Positions 11,203 to 25,557 are shown, numbered from the stretch's first letter. The stretch: 60,000 nt of DNA from Owenia fusiformis (GCA_903813345.2 CAIIXF020000012.1:12756932-12816931), one strand, 5' to 3'. Made by a program: numbers and translations. Notes: generated from the sequence alone by a model not told the origin.

Positions 11203-14200
11203 ATGGATGACCCTGACAATCTACAGCACAGTCGAGGTGAGTCTTATAATTAATAGTTATCCTTTTATTTTGGTGAACATAGCCGAGACCCGGGAATCCA
11301 GTAATACAACTTTGTTTATAAAAGTCATACTACTCTGATATGTTGTGTGAGTCATTCGACTCACCTCTATGTATTATGCTTAAATTATTTTCTTTCATAC
11401 AACCTTACAAACAAGATATCAACACAACCCAGAATATGTATTTTATTTTATTACCTAGACCTAAGAACGTTAAATGCACTGTGTTAACGTTTCCCTTTGA
11501 TGCTCATTTTGAATATGTTTGACATTCTCATTCATTATGCTATCCCACCCAGTACATGCTACTGTACATACTATATGTACTATACCGTTATAATACGGAA
11601 TAGTCTGTACCTCTTTAAGCCTCGTACGTGTTAGTTTTTAGATATAATTCAATACGATTTAGTAAAATCTATTATACCAGTACTTTATATCGATAATGCC
11701 AATTTCACATTATGGTTTTGAAATACAATATTGTTTCAATTATTTCATGATAAGCCATAAACACATATAGTGATTGGATACGTGTGTATATAACTGATTA
11801 TTTATTTACTTAATGTACATGCCTGATGCCCCCTAGAAAAGGTGGCTATGAGTTAAGAATTTGTTGTTAAATCATATTCTCCTGTATTTAATTGTGTCCT
11901 TTATATATTCGTAGATAGAAATGATGAATCGTCAATTACGGGATGTCCCTCATTCATTTTACACGCCTGTTTTAGCTAATGACGTTTTGCTATTATAGGT
12001 GAAATTAGACTAATTAAACATTATTTTAATACACATATAAATTAAACAAAACTTGTCAGTAAGAGCATTCTGATAATTATCGCATCCTTAATGCTTTTCA
12101 ACTAGAAATATTCTCAAACGGAACAATAACTCGAAAGCCACGATTTTTCTGGATGCAGTAATAGTGACTTTCGTGAAATACTCTTTGACTGATAAACCTG
12201 TCGCTCTGGTTGTTCAATAGGTTTAAATCTGAATCTTATCATATCAATACAAATACAATTGGAACGTTTAATTACATATAATACCCATTTTATCTTTTAG
12301 ACCGACAACACTGGATAAAGCTGCGCCATGACCCCTTGCTCAACGTTACCGACAGAGTGACTCTTAACGAAGCGCAGGTAGCAGAATCAGAAGGGGAGCA
12401 GATATTGAGGTATCGCCACCTATCGGAGAATGATCGCCATCTGGTGGACAATGTTTTGCGCGGGAGATTACCCTTGGAAGATCTTCCAAAGCTTCCATCA
12501 AGACTTGTCAGGGTCTACCTTAGCTCGACATTTACAGGTAATGGGCGCCAATAAAACTCTTAGAAAGTGGGAAATTGACACTATTGACTCTAAATATGTG
12601 TTGACAACTTTTATTTGTTTAATACAAACTTATTTCATTTTGTAGATTCAATACAAGAAAGGAATGTACTTATGCAGTATGTGTATCCCAAACTGAAGGA
12701 ATATTGCAGAATCAATCACAACATTGAGTTCCAGGTACGTAGATCTAAAATGTTATGCTCACTACTGTCTCAGGTTACCCAACAATAAATAATATAAAGA
12801 AACAGTTTATGTTTATTCAAATCGGATTGCAAATATAACCTATACATACATTATATGATCATACATGAATTTCATAGCTGAAAATTTAACCTAGTCTGAC
12901 TATGTTGTGAATTCAGCCAAACTCATTTTGAAAAAGGTACAACTGTTCACAGACATAGCAAATGAATACAAGTACAAACGATTGGCGTGTATTTCCTCTG
13001 TATGGCTTTCAAGGTCGTATTGTACCATGTAAATAATTAATATGAGACTGATTTATAAGCTGGTTCTGCTCCATACAAACATATCCTTATCCTGATCTTC
13101 AGGTGGTAGATATGAGATGGGGTGTCCCACGACATGACACAGACGACCACTCAGATACAGATGTTTGTCTTGAGGAAATTAACAACTGTAGACGGCTGTC
13201 ATGTGGGCCAAACTTTGTAGTAAGTCTGTAACATCTCTTCTCATGATTTTTATTTTATTCTGGATAATAAAAACTGATGAAGATAAATTCAAAACTAAAA
13301 TAGTTAATACAACTGCAGACGACTCCCTTGTAGACCTTCTGTATTTGTTATGTTTTTTCATTCTTCCAAACTTTTGAAATATTTTATTTCATGTATTTGT
13401 TTTCAAGGCGTTGGTTGGTCAGAAGTATGGTACGCGACTTGCGCCTTCCAAACTTTCGGTCTCTGACTACGAGGCTATTCACGATGCGCTTCAAGAAGCA
13501 GGAAGTAACGTCAAACTTCTTAACATGTGGTATAAAAAGGACGAAAATGCAACTCCGAAAGCATTTGTTCTCCAACCCATAAGCTTGGTATTAGGCGAGA
13601 GTAAGTTGATAGCTTGCAACCATTTTATTAAGCTCAACAAATACCAAATATCATCAAGTGACATCTTTAAATATCTAAAACCATAATTTAAGTGATAAAC
13701 ATGTCACACACACACCCAGCCTATTTTAATAGTTGGCCGACTTCAATTTGCAGGCAACGCTAAACAGTGGTTTGATATGGAAACACGTCTCGAACAGATT
13801 CTAATGAAAGGAGCTCTGTTGGCAATTAGACAGGGGCGCATAGATGAAACAATTGTTGAAACACTCCAAATGTCAGGTAAATTGAAACCACCAGATTTCA
13901 AGTTAAAATATATTAAGACACTCAATCCCTGTAGATTATATTTTGTAATGTGCCAGAACTATTAATGTGCTTCATTCAAGTCTTCTTCAAACGTGTTTGT
14001 TTGTCCCTTTATACCTTTATATTGTTTTTATAGGAACTCAAAAAGAACTGGAATTTGCACTGTTTGATGAGTCCAACTCAACACTGAAACTCAACGAGAA
14101 CACAGTTTGTTATCTGAGAACAATCACAGATATTGAGAGTCACATGAACAAACCGAAAGCACAGAAGTTTATGGATATTATCGCAACAACCAAGAGAGTT

Positions 14201-17200
14201 GACAATAGGATTCAAGACAAACTACAAACGATTAGAGAGGTCAAGATTCCAGGGGTAATAGCTGAGAAACGTATTATGAAGAGTCATGTTGGGTGGAGTG
14301 ATCCCCACGGTATAGATGAAACAGCACATAGTGAATACATAGATGCGTTCAGGGAACATTTCCATATGCAAATGAGGGACCTTATCGAGTACAATATGAA
14401 CTCACAGGTGAGAATATTGTGAATTGTACATTTGAATTGTTTACACGACCGTCATTTAATTGGGGGAGGGGGTCTTTTGTAACCCTAATAATGATGGAAA
14501 CCGAATTTATTTTCAACTTTGCACATTGTAAATGTTTTGTTATTACGTTTCAAAATTTTGTGATTGCTTTTTCTAGACAAGAATGCAGACTGACGGGCTC
14601 TACGAAGAACAACTTCAGCATTGGCATGCAGCTGATGCAAGGTGCAGGAACTTTGTTGGACAGGAAAAACATATGCAGAAAATTCTCAACTACCTCATAG
14701 GCGAGACTGACCAGCCCTTGGTATGTTGAAGTTTGTATTAAGTATAAAGTAGAATCATGCGTGACATACATCATCTCAGTAACAGTTTATTGGTTAAATT
14801 CTTGCCTTCTGAATGCTCGGAGATTCAGGTAGCATTCCTTACTTACAAAGCCTCCAATTCTGTAGTGGAGTGTCCCATACTTCTAATTTGGCAATATAAA
14901 TAAGTATAATAGTTCTTGTTGCCAGCATCACTCCATTCGTGAAACAATGGACGATTTTCTATTCAAATGTTAATCCATGCCGCGATACAATCAATTACTA
15001 TAATAGATGACCTCATTTTACAGTATATAAGTTGTATTGATGTACTGCCTTTTATTTATTGAGCTAACAAATTTTATTTTCTCAATCTCCAGGTTCTCTA
15101 TGGTGAAGGTGGTGTTGGCAAGACATCCATAATTGCCAAAGCCTCAAGTGAGGTTCAAAACGTCGCAAAGACAATAGGGCTTCCCCTCAGTTCATCCTGC
15201 CTTCTCCGGTTTATTGGGTCGAGTCCGAGTAGTTCAAACATCCGCCAGCTTCTGACAAGTATCTCTGCGCAGATCGCGTATCAAACTGGGCGTTCGAGAA
15301 GTTTAGTCCCTGGCGAATATAAAGCTTTAAAAAAGTACTTCATGGATATGATGTCTCGAGGAGAGTTCGGAGGTCTCGTGATTATATTCCTAGACTCGTT
15401 AGATCAATTGACAAGTGATGATAATGGGCAGTCCTTAGATTGGCTGCCATCAAAACTCGCCGATAATGTCAAAATCATCGTGTCGACAAGACCAGTAGAA
15501 AATGGCATCCTTGATAAGTTGAATAGTAAAATCGAAAACAAAGAGTATATTCATGAAGTTGGAAGGCTCACCCCTGAGGAATGCACGGCGATTCTCAAAC
15601 AGTATCTCACAAGCGCTGAACGAACCCTAAATGCTCAACAATGGCAGGTAGTTCATGATACATTCCGTTCACGGATCTGCACTCTCCCTCTTTATATTCG
15701 ACTAGCGTTTGAGGACATACGCCGTTGGAACTCATACACAGAGGTCACTATTCGCTCAATTGGATTCACTGTTGAAGAATGCTTGAATAAACTATTTGAC
15801 CGACTGGAAGATAAACATGGGAAGATTGTTGCTTCTCATATACTAGGTTACATCACGGCGTTTGGTTCTGCAGGAGTTAGTGAGAACGAACTGGTTGATA
15901 TTTTGAGTATCGATGACGTAGTTTTGGACGAAATTTACAAAATTTGGCATCCAACAGTAAGGCGGTTTCCCCCTGCGTTGCTGTCTCGGTTACGTCATGA
16001 TATATCACCATATTTGGTAGAAAGGGACGCTCAAAGTACGTGTGTGATTGGCTGGTATCATCGGCAATTTATAGAAGTCTCAAAAGAGCGATATCTGTCA
16101 AAACTTGAACAGATACTTCATCTTCATGGAAATATATCTGATTATTTCCTCGGAAAATGGTCTGGGATAAACAGAAAACCCTTCAAATACAGTGACCGAT
16201 GTGCCAAAAAACGATGTCTACACGACCCACATTCCCTTGGATTCAGGTATCCCGCAGAACAACCGCTGATATATACAGGGGATGACCATAATGCTCGATT
16301 CAACTTTAGGAAACTGAGCTTGCTGCCACATCATCTAGCGAAATGCCAAAGGTATGGACACAATTTAAAATTCGCAATGGAAATATTAAAAATTCTCACA
16401 TTAGTATATTTTGTATGACAAAGAATTATAATATGTTTTATTGTTACTTCGGTATATATTTTAAAGTAAAATTTACATTTTCAAATCTTACAGTAGTTTT
16501 AAAGATTATAGGTAAATGTGTGAGTGTTCAATGAAAAGCGTTTTACATTGTATTACTTCAATTCAGGTATGAAGTGCTAAAGGAAGAAGTTCTGTTCAAC
16601 TACAACTGGCTACATACTAAACTAGTCGCAACAAACTTCCAACAAGTGATAGCTGATTTTGGATTGATTGATGACCACGAAACAACACTAGTTGAAGAGG
16701 CTTTCAGAATGGCAGAAGCTGCGATTGTTGAGAACCCGGATGTATTAAACACTGAACTTAGTGGTCGTCTGCTATCACATTTCCACACATTTCCAAAGAT
16801 AAAATCACTCATTTTAGAAGGTGACCAGTTGGCAATCAAACACTGTTCTCTGGTGTCAAATTGCCAGATGTACACTGTACCAGGAGCACCACTACAATAT
16901 ATATGTGACGTAGGAGCAGGGAAAGGAAGTGAGGTGAACATTGACGTCATACAAAACGCTAAAGGAGTCCTCCTTACAGCTAAACAATTCAAAAATGGTA
17001 CTTTGAAAACGTGGGACATCGCTAACTGTGAGACGCAAACTCCAATTAATGTTCCTGGAAGTACTAAGTTGTATGCCTCTCCAAATGGGGAAATGATCAG
17101 TGCAATAACTGGCGGCCAACTGAAGACAACACGAATCGATAGCAATGAGGTAATAAGTGACGTCACGGTGGGAAACGTGAAAGTGACGGACGTTGCAATG

Positions 17201-19378
17201 TCAAATAAGTTCTTTCTGTTTACAGCTGAGCAGGGTCCAAGTCCTTGGATTATAGACATTGAAGCTCAGTGTGTATTAGATAAGTTGAGATACAAGTCTG
17301 ACGCAGTTGCATTGAGTGACGACGGACAATATACAGCATGTAACGATGGTTACAATATCTCATACAACACCGTCCCCCTCCTTGAGAGAAAGTGTCTGAT
17401 CAAAACAAGGGATCTTTCACAACAGATCGCCTTCTCAAGAGACAACACTCGTTTTTATGTAAGATTCCAAAGCAGGAAAATCACTTCGTATAAAGTTGAT
17501 CTTATCGACCACAAAGCAACATCAAAAGATATCTTCCATGATATGGAAATGAGGGATTTCAAAATGTCTCACTATAGAATATACACTCTGGTAAGGTGCT
17601 CCAGATGTCTTTTCCTGATCGACACCAGCACAGAAAAGGTGACACATCGGTTAGAAATTTCCAAAGAGGTATTCATAGAGCCTCTTACAATATTCACAGG
17701 TGTCGGGTTTACTCCCAATGACGCAATGGTCGTAGCCTCGAGGCATGCTTACGTTGGAGTTTGGGAGACTAAATCTGGTACGCTACTTCGTATACTGCAA
17801 TCTTCTGTGTCCCCTGTATCACAGTTGTTTACCTCATACTCGCTCAACAAAGCTATAACATTGCTAGAGGATCGCTCAATCCAGATTTGGAACTTGGACA
17901 ATATGAATGAAAAGGTTCACTACATGAAGAATGTAATCGAAGGCTCAGTTCGGAACATTGATCTCAGTTCCATTGGAAAGAAAATCCTTTGTTTTGGAGA
18001 AAACACAAATGAAGCAAAAGTTGTTGATCTAGTATCGAGTGATCCGCTTCTCACTATCTACCATAGTGACGACCCATATGACATCATAGAGGAGGTACGT
18101 GTCTCCCCATGTGGTAGATATGGTATAACACGTGTCAGAAAGACGGAACTTATGAATAGTGAACCATGGGATCTTTTGTATGAAGACATTCTATGGGATT
18201 TGAGCACCGGGAAGAAGATACACCACGCATTGAACTGCAGAGACGTAATATTCAGCCAGGACGACAGCATTATTGGGTTTATCACTTCCCGTAAATACAA
18301 CCACGATGATTGGACGGATAATGATTACGTCATTAACATACTCAGACCTGATACTCATGAAGAAGAAATCAGTGAACCTCCACCTGCTGATTTCGTCACA
18401 ATTCCCTTCATCATGAAAAAGAACACCTATATGATCTGTATCATGCAATGGTGCGTCAAAACATTCAATGAAAATGGGGATGAGACCAAGAGAGAATTCC
18501 AAATACGACTGGTTGCTAACAGTCTTACGAGGCCACGTGAATATAGGAATGCGCGTGTGTTTAGTCTGAATCAGATGATCCCAGAGGCTGAAGAAACAGA
18601 TAATTTTGTTGATGTGAGACTCACACACGATGACAAGCTTCTCCTCATATATGTCAAAGGGATCGATGCGTTTCCCTACAATGACGATGGTGCCTTGAAT
18701 ACATCACAGCACGTGGAAAAGGGAGCGCTCATTTATGACATTTATACCAATGAGGTGATACGCAGATTCCCAAACTTTCTCAAGGCCAATACTGACGTCA
18801 TACCTAGTCTCGTGTCAACTGAGCTCTCAATTGTGATTGATGATAAATATCAGGTGTTTGACGTTGAATTCAACCGATTTGTTAACCAAATGAAAATCAA
18901 ACCTTATAACAATGTTGCCAAAATGGTAATCGATGGACGATATCTCGTTATGATCTCCTCAAATCAACAAGAGATTCACGTTGTAAGGTCACGTGATGGT
19001 TACCTGAAAACCATGTGCTATGTCCATGGTAAAGCAACTTGCATCGCTGTAGGTGCGGATGATAGAACGATTGTAGTCGGATGTGAGGATGGAAGAATAA
19101 TGATAATGACACTCATCCTGGAGTTGTCAGACCCAGTGATCGAGCTAATCAGAACAATCCCGAGTCGATGCAGAGAGTTAGCTCAAAGAGAGGGCCTTGT
19201 ACATGACGTGCGAACTACGCAGAATACAGCCACTGAACATCGCAAGTTATCCGCAACTATAAGGGCGGCAAGTAGAGAACAACTTTCCCGTCCCCCGAGC
19301 TATAAGAAACTTTCTGCTGGGGTCTCGATGATGCAGCGCTCTCGCCTAGTGCGATCACAAGCCTGCTCATTACAATAA
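11203..19378 (+). CDS. NACHT and WD40 repeat protein (NWD2-like), complete, ten exons
   Basis: The exons are 11203-11236, 12301-12537, 12646-12734, 13103-13219, 13408-13600, 13754-13876, 14034-14407, 14577-14720, 15093-16351 and 16567-19378. All phases agree, giving about 1793 residues; human NWD2 is about 1740. The N-terminal block (RVYLSSTF, residue ~85; EFQVVDMRWGV; GPNFVALVGQKYG) is the conserved NWD head, related to DUF4062. The NACHT ATPase has Walker A GEGGVGKTS (441-449) and Walker B LVIIFLDSLDQL (~532). A winged-helix-like segment follows. From about 930 to 1700 there are degenerate WD40 blades (TWDIANCE, VGVWETKSG, IQIWNLDN, VGCEDGRIM). The Ser/Arg-rich tail ends at QACSLQ. STAND NTPases of this type act as oligomerising signalling scaffolds; the ligand here is unknown. 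The coding sequence is intact. Exon 1 codes only 11 residues and is the least certain part. Confidence 0.92.
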
Positions 19379-19631
19379 CAGATACAAACTGAACTCAAAC
19401 TGTTAGTATTAATAAGACCACCATGGTCTTGTGGCTTAATCTGCTGATATATTTTTTATAGAAATAGTTTATAGTTAGCATTGATTTTTATGTTTGCCAT
19501 TTAAAGTAAATGTAGTATAAACAAAAAAGTATTTTTATTGAAATGGTTTATAGTTAACATACATTTTAAGGTATGTGTATATGCCATTTAAAATTGTATA
19601 AAAGAATGAAAAAGTTAATTTACATCAGAGG

Positions 19632-19637
19632 AATAAA
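19632..19637 (+). promoter_or_regulatory. Polyadenylation signal AATAAA
   Basis: This AATAAA lies 254 bp past the NWD2-like stop codon and is the first good candidate in the 3' flank. Confidence 0.5.
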
Positions 19638-20096
19638 GTTTGTGTAAAAACTCAGATATAATTTGTTGTCTAATATTTCATGATACTTCAAGAATGTTTA
19701 TAAATATAACACCACTCGGGTATTGTTCTCTGTAGATCTGACGAGTGGCTTGTTATATGATAAAACAGGTTTAAACGGCTGATTATTGGGTTTCATTTAT
19801 GTCATTCAAATTTGTGTTTTTATGTTACTGCACAATCATTGTAGAATGGACCTGACGAAATTCAAAAATTTAAACTCTAAGTACATGATTGTAACTCTAG
19901 CAACTGCATGATTTTCTGCGTCAGATCGATTATTTCGACATATCAAACAATACATTTTTATATCTCTGTATCAAAATCCCAGGCGCAATAGACTGCATTG
20001 TTACTATGCCAATCATCAAAAAACAGGCTAAACATGTTACGTATGTACATGTCTAGGTTAATTACCTTCGAAAAATATTAATGATCAAACACCTTC

Positions 20097-20331
20097 ATAG
20101 TAGCCCGGACAGAATTGTTCAAGGGTCATTTTTTTAATTTTCAGTATTATCAAAATCCTATGAACACCTATAATATAAATATTAAGTTAAGAGATTTTCT
20201 TAAAATAATTTTTTGTATGTCAATATTTTATTCTCGTTTCCAAATATGTAATTGAATTTTGATAACACTAAAAATCAAAAATGTTATTACTAAAAAAGTG
20301 ACCCTTGAACAATTCTGTCCGAGCTACTATG
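20097..20331. mobile_element. MITE with 40-bp terminal inverted repeats
   Basis: The left terminus 20097-20136 begins CATAGTAGCCCGGACAGAA. The right terminus 20292-20331 ends TTCTGTCCGAGCTACTATG. Two mismatches are visible near the ends. It is 235 bp long with an AT-rich interior and no ORF. Confidence 0.85.
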
Positions 20332-22309
20332 TATTCAAATAGTTACATAGTTTCATTCATAAGAATAATGATTAATAACGTTTTTCATTTGGTTCCAAGC
20401 GATGCTTTTGATTGCTCGAGCATGAAACGTGCATTTTCAAGTTTTGTTATTAACTTCAAATTTGTTTATGATATTCAGAAATAAGGGGAAATTGGTAATG
20501 CCCCATTAAACAGTTTGATCTGCGAGGCGGCATATGTCACGATAGATGATATTTACTGATATCGAAATTAAATTACTCGATTATTTTGTAAAGAGTAGTG
20601 TACTACGTCTGATAGTTATTGAATACATAATCATAAAAGAGAAAAAGAGTTTATGGAAATACTATTAATTATAAACTGAAAACTTGGAATGATTAAAATA
20701 TCGTTGCATATTCAAACAGTAGTATTACTCATGAAGATTTTGAATACTATCCCAAATACTCAATAGCTTCGATTCATCCTCAATATCAAATACACGAGGT
20801 GGAAAGATATTTGGGTATTTTATTTAAGATTCATCATACATTTATACCTATATTTTGCTTTTGAATTCATCATTGATGGTATCAAAAGCATCATTTTGTG
20901 ACCAACGGATGTTACTAAAATCGCGATTATCCATTTTCAGTCCCACCATCCAAAACTTATCCGATTGGTAGAAAGATATGTACTTTTAAGTATATACTTG
21001 TTTAAGTAATATGTCTAAATCCAAAATAAGGGGCGTATATGTAAACAAAGAAGACAACAGTTTCTGGTAAAACATAACTGAATTACAATAAGGTGTAAAA
21101 TAATATCCATATTTAAATTAAGCGCAAACCTTTTTTTCGTAATTAAAAACAAAAAGGCCACCCGGCTACATTTCTGATAAAATCATCAACACAGTCTATT
21201 TTTGCTTACATTTCCAAATGAATACATTGAACTACATTCTCATTGTTTCTACATTCATTCTATTACACTTGATTTGACACCAGAAATATACAAATATGTA
21301 AAACATGCAATTTGATCAGGCAGGAAATCGTTAGTTTTTATAATAAAGTAATTGACACTAGTGAATTTTAATTAATTCGTAACCCCAAATACAAACGTTT
21401 AGAGGATTATATTAAATTTAGTTATTAATTTGTGTCAATCGTATATGCATTGAAGCAAGTCATCAGTACCACACAGAGAAGAGCGATCATTTTGAAACAA
21501 GTAAGTTTTCGGTTTTCATAGAACGTTCATTTTTCTTTGAGGCTATCTTTACAGCTTAAAATTTCCATCATTTGCTCAACGGTCTAATAAGCTTCCAGGT
21601 AGTGTCTTATTACGAATAAATATATAAAACTCAGTGTGCATCACGCAGCAAAAATGATCGGTCAATTCAGTGCACTGAATTTAACTACTTGAATTTTTAA
21701 AATTGAAATATCATATAGAGGAGATTGACGCAAATTATATTTTCCCTGGACTTATAAATTATTTGACGTGACACTTGGCATATATCGGCAGTAAACAGTA
21801 CACGTGTGCGACGCGAGGGCAAAAGGAATATCTCAGGGTTTTTAGGTAAGTGACATTTACCAAAAATAATTATTGTAAGAAAAATACCCTGTGTAAACAA
21901 AGAACTTGCAAACTTTGGAAAATTAAATGAAGGGAAACACAAAATGCTTTAATGTTTGCTAAACATGGACTAAGCAACTTTGCCTTCCTTAACAACTATG
22001 ACTTGACAACTTGGGTATAATTGATAAAAACTTTATCATAAAGATATTCTTATTTTTCATCATGAAAACATTGAATCTGACCCAAATTTAATTTTCTATT
22101 TACATTTGATTTTAAGAAACTGTTTCTACGTTTTACAAATATTTCAAGACATTGAAATAAACTGATGTAACCATTGATATGATTAATATAGTCTGCATAG
22201 ACTACTGTTGAATGTAGGCAATATCCCCACTTTAATTTGATTAGTAGTTCTTTTCAATAACTTCCAAATTTTATCAGATAACTCAATTACTTCTTACGAT
22301 ATTAAATTT
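20332..22309. other. AT-rich intergenic DNA without recognisable genes
   Basis: I see no exon with a plausible protein match, no tRNA and no clear inverted repeat. Short minus-strand frames around 21697-21942 are low-complexity and lack similarity to any family I know. Confidence 0.5.
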
Positions 22310-23215
22310 AGGAATACAATTACCGTGTTCTTTGCTTATTTATTGAAATCATTCATTGCTTCAAACATTTTACACTTTATAGTTTGTATTTGCTACAACA
22401 ATAACCTGTTTCTGCTTATTACATTCAGGAATAAAAATACCATGTGTACTTTGCTTATTATTTTGAAAACATTGCTTCAAACATTTTGCACTTTATAGTT
22501 TGTATTTGCTACAAAAGTAACTTGTTTCTGTTTATTACATCCAGGAATAAATGGACCATGTACTTTATTTATTAAACATTGCTTCGAACATTTGATTTGC
22601 ACTTTGTGGTTTGTGTTTGCTACAACAATAACTTGTATTGTTTCTGTTTATTACATTCAGGAATAAAAAATACCATGTACTTTGCTTATTAAAACATTGC
22701 TTTGAACATTTGATTTGCCCTTTGTGGTTCGTGTTTGCTACAACAATAACTTGTTTCTGTTTATTACATTTAGAAATATAATGACCATTGGCTTTGCTTA
22801 TTAAAACATTGCTTTGAACATTTGATTTGCCCTTTGTGGTTCGTGTTTGCTACAACAATAACTTGTTTTTGCTTATTGCATTCAGGAATAAAAAGACCAT
22901 GTACTTTGCTTATTAAAACATTGCTTTGAACATTTGATTTGCCCTTTGTGGTTCGTGTTTGCTACAACAATAACTTGTTTTTGCTTATTGCATTCAGGAA
23001 TAAAAAGACCATGTACTTTGCTTATTAAAACATTGCTTTGAACATTTGATTTGCACTTTGTGGTTCGTGTTTGCTATAACAATAACTTGTTTATGTTTAT
23101 TACTTTTAGGGATATAAGGACCACGGGCTTTGCTTATTAAAAACATTGCTTCAAACATGTTGCACTTTGTGACTCGTGTTTGCTACAGCAATAACTTGTT
23201 TCTCTTTCTGGAGTA
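22310..23215 (+). repeat. Minisatellite, about eight units of 110-117 bp
   Basis: Unit starts (AGGAATAAAA-like) are seen near 22310, 22427, 22543, 22660, 22771, 22884, 22997 and 23107. Each unit carries ACTTTGCTTATT, AACATTGCTT, a GTTTGCTACAACAATAACTT block and a T-rich end. Units 6 and 7 are almost identical; the outer units are more diverged. That pattern is expected from unequal exchange at the array centre. There is no coding potential. Confidence 0.88.
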
Positions 23216-24003
23216 GTCCAATGATCAATATATTGAAATTTAATTGATATGAATTATTTGGTTCAATATTTCATTAATTAATTATCTTTATCTATGGATT
23301 TTGAATTATGTAAATTTGTTTGATCATCGGTGATTTCCATAGTGATATTAAATGATTTATTCATATGTTATTTTATTGATTACCATAACAGCAAAGTAGT
23401 AAGTCCAGAAATATTGAAATTTGATATTTTAATAAGCTATGTGCTTTTTAGCATCCAAAATTCTGATAATTATGTGAGAAAGCCTTTCCCATATTGAACT
23501 CGCTCAAGTTTAACGATGGGTACATGTATATAAGTGTTAGGATCTAATTTACCTGATATGAGAAAGAAGAGCTTAAACACAAAAATATTATTTGTGACAT
23601 GTCCCTTATGTGTGTGAAATAACTGCTTTATTATCCTGACTATTGTATATTTTTGGTTAGACACCTATACGTGTACGTTTAGCTTTCTCACTTAGAAACC
23701 GTTAAATATTTATTGATTCTATTCCAGACAAAATTGTAGATTTTATTCGAGCATCTTTAACAAAAATATTCTAAAACTAAAATGATTAATCAAAAAGTTT
23801 TCGCCAAATAGACAGTTGTACCGTGAACTAGATTCCGGAAACCCTATTTTTATACCTATTTTAACCCACCCTTCCACCAGAAGCGCACATAGACACAGGT
23901 AACTAGTTTTAGACATGGGAAAATTCAGTGCATGAGCCTGCAGCTGGTGCTGGACATTTCAGAGGAGCGCAACAGTGATAATTGCATTGATTTCATTAAA
24001 TGT
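23216..24003. other. Intergenic DNA with no recognisable feature
   Basis: No gene or clear repeat was seen. A short minus-strand frame at 23470-23664 has no recognisable domain. Confidence 0.45.
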
Positions 24004-24340
24004 ACCACCCGTGTAGCTCAGCGGTAGCGCAGGTACCTCTTACGCAATAGGTCCCGGATTCGATCCCCGGTTCAGGCAAGACTAAATTTGCTTGTTTGCG
24101 TGAAGTACTTCAGGGTGTTTGACTGAGTGGTCCGCAACTCGTACAAAAAGGCTGTGGTGTGTACTTATATGTCTATGTATAAGTGCACATAAAAGAACAC
24201 AGGGCTCCTTCAAGGAGGGGTTTCTGGGTCTATCTTCCATGTTAATTACGTAAATTACGACCGTATATATACGGGACATACCCAAGAGGTATTGCTCACC
24301 TTCATTGGTGGTAAACAAAATACAATACAATACCATGCTT
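24004..24340 (+). mobile_element. tRNA-derived SINE with (AATAC) tail
   Basis: The head at about 24012-24077 has an A box (TAGCTCAGCGGTAGCGCAGG) and a B box (GGATTCGATCC) but cannot form a clean anticodon stem or acceptor stem. It is followed by a body of about 230 bp containing GTGCACATAAAAGAACACAG, a motif seen in many invertebrate SINE bodies. It ends in AATACAATACAATACC (about 24316-24334). A tRNA head, an unrelated body and a short simple tail are diagnostic of a SINE. Exact ends and target duplications were not resolved. Confidence 0.82.
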
Positions 24341-24599
24341 TTTTTTCTTTTCAATATGTAATTTATTTATTTATATAAAGTCATGGTTGGTCGAATAGTC
24401 ATTCCTTTTATACAATGGGCCCAACTCAGCTAGGAACCAAGTTTTAGACATTGCAAAAAATCAGTGACCAGACACAGGTTCCATTCGAAGAAGGTGTGGC
24501 ATAAACAGTGAAGTGTTCATGAATACTCATAATCATGCAAATTAACATCTCATACCCCTTCACGTGACCTCCATTTCTTTGCACATAGAAATACATATA

Positions 24600-24867
24600 C
24601 AGGGTGGTCCAAAAATGGGACACTCGTATTTCAAAAATTAATATTGATTTTCTTCATGAAAACATGTCATATTATATACCATTGGATAGGGAATTTACTC
24701 ATCTTTAATTTGGTATATCATAAGTTCAGATTTATTATAATATGCGTCAACCAGCGTCCATAATACAAATGACGTCATTTTCGTTTCCAAACGGTTTTTT
24801 TATAACTTGCAAAAACCAAGTTTTATTGTCAACTCATACGGGTGTCACATATTTGTGGACCACCCTG
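24600..24867. mobile_element. CAGGGTGGTCC-ended Tc1/mariner-type MITE
   Basis: The termini CAGGGTGGTCCAAAAATGGG and its counterpart ATTTGTGGACCACCCTG are flanked by TA on both sides (24598-24599 and 24868-24869). TA duplication is the mark of Tc1/mariner elements. It is about 268 bp with no transposase. Confidence 0.8.
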
Positions 24868-24869
24868 TA

Positions 24870-25369
24870 TAATATGTAAGCTCATTTCTTCATATCATGC
24901 AGAACTCTTTGAGGTATCTGTTGGTAACGGGGGGGGGGGGCAGCCGGATGGTGACTCCTTCTCGATGTGTAATATTGCGAAGGGATGGTGAACACTTTGC
25001 TCTTGGGATAGGCCTAAATTAAAAGTCTAAAGAATGCAGGTCAGGTGAATTTTCAGTAGCACCAGACTATCAGACTTTTGCAATGTCTAAAACTTGGTCA
25101 AAACCGTTTTCGGCCCTCTATGTAAAAGGAATCATAATTCAGCCAACCATGAGCCCATGTGAACAAATGACGTATTATTTAGGGAAAACGTGGGTCCATA
25201 GTAAATTAAATTGATGCAGTCATGACTGCTTTTGTGGTTTTACGTTTTATTTGTTTGTTGACTTTTTTGATATGCACTGAATTCATTGATATAGTCCAGT
25301 CTACTGAATAACAACAGCAAAATAGATACGAATAACAAGAATTAACTCAAAGACTCATAAGACTACTAT
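24870..25369. other. Region upstream of the VWA gene
   Basis: There is no gene. A run of G occurs at about 24930-24939. The rest is unremarkable AT-rich DNA before the inverted repeat at 25370-25557. Confidence 0.4.
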
Positions 25370-25557
25370 GCTTATATTTGCGAATGCAACTAACGCCTGT
25401 CGGCTGTTTGATTAACCTACTATTTTATGTGCAACTCATTTACATATGACTAGTACCTGCCACTATTCCATTCATATTTGAATGCGTTTTAATTGCTCAC
25501 AAAATAGTAGCTTAATCCTGAAGCCGCTAGCCGTGAGTTGCACTCGCGAATACAAGC
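25370..25557. repeat. Imperfect inverted repeat immediately upstream of the VWA gene
   Basis: Arms 25370-25429 and 25499-25557 are imperfect reverse complements (GCGAATGCAACT with AGTTGCACTCGC; TACTATTTTATG with CACAAAATAGTA). The outer end lies only about 38 bp before the VWA start codon at 25595, so the repeat probably overlaps the promoter or 5' UTR. It may be an old MITE. Confidence 0.6.

Noticed and set aside
16600-17259. 219-codon antisense frame within the NWD2-like last exon
   Set aside because: It is antisense shadow of a well-supported exon. It has no domain.
22310-23215. CRISPR-like regular spacing
   Set aside because: The repeats occupy the whole unit with no unique spacers, in an animal genome. 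It is a minisatellite.
24012-24077. Possible functional tRNA gene
   Set aside because: A and B boxes are present, but the anticodon and acceptor stems do not pair properly, and the sequence continues into a SINE body with an AATAC tail.
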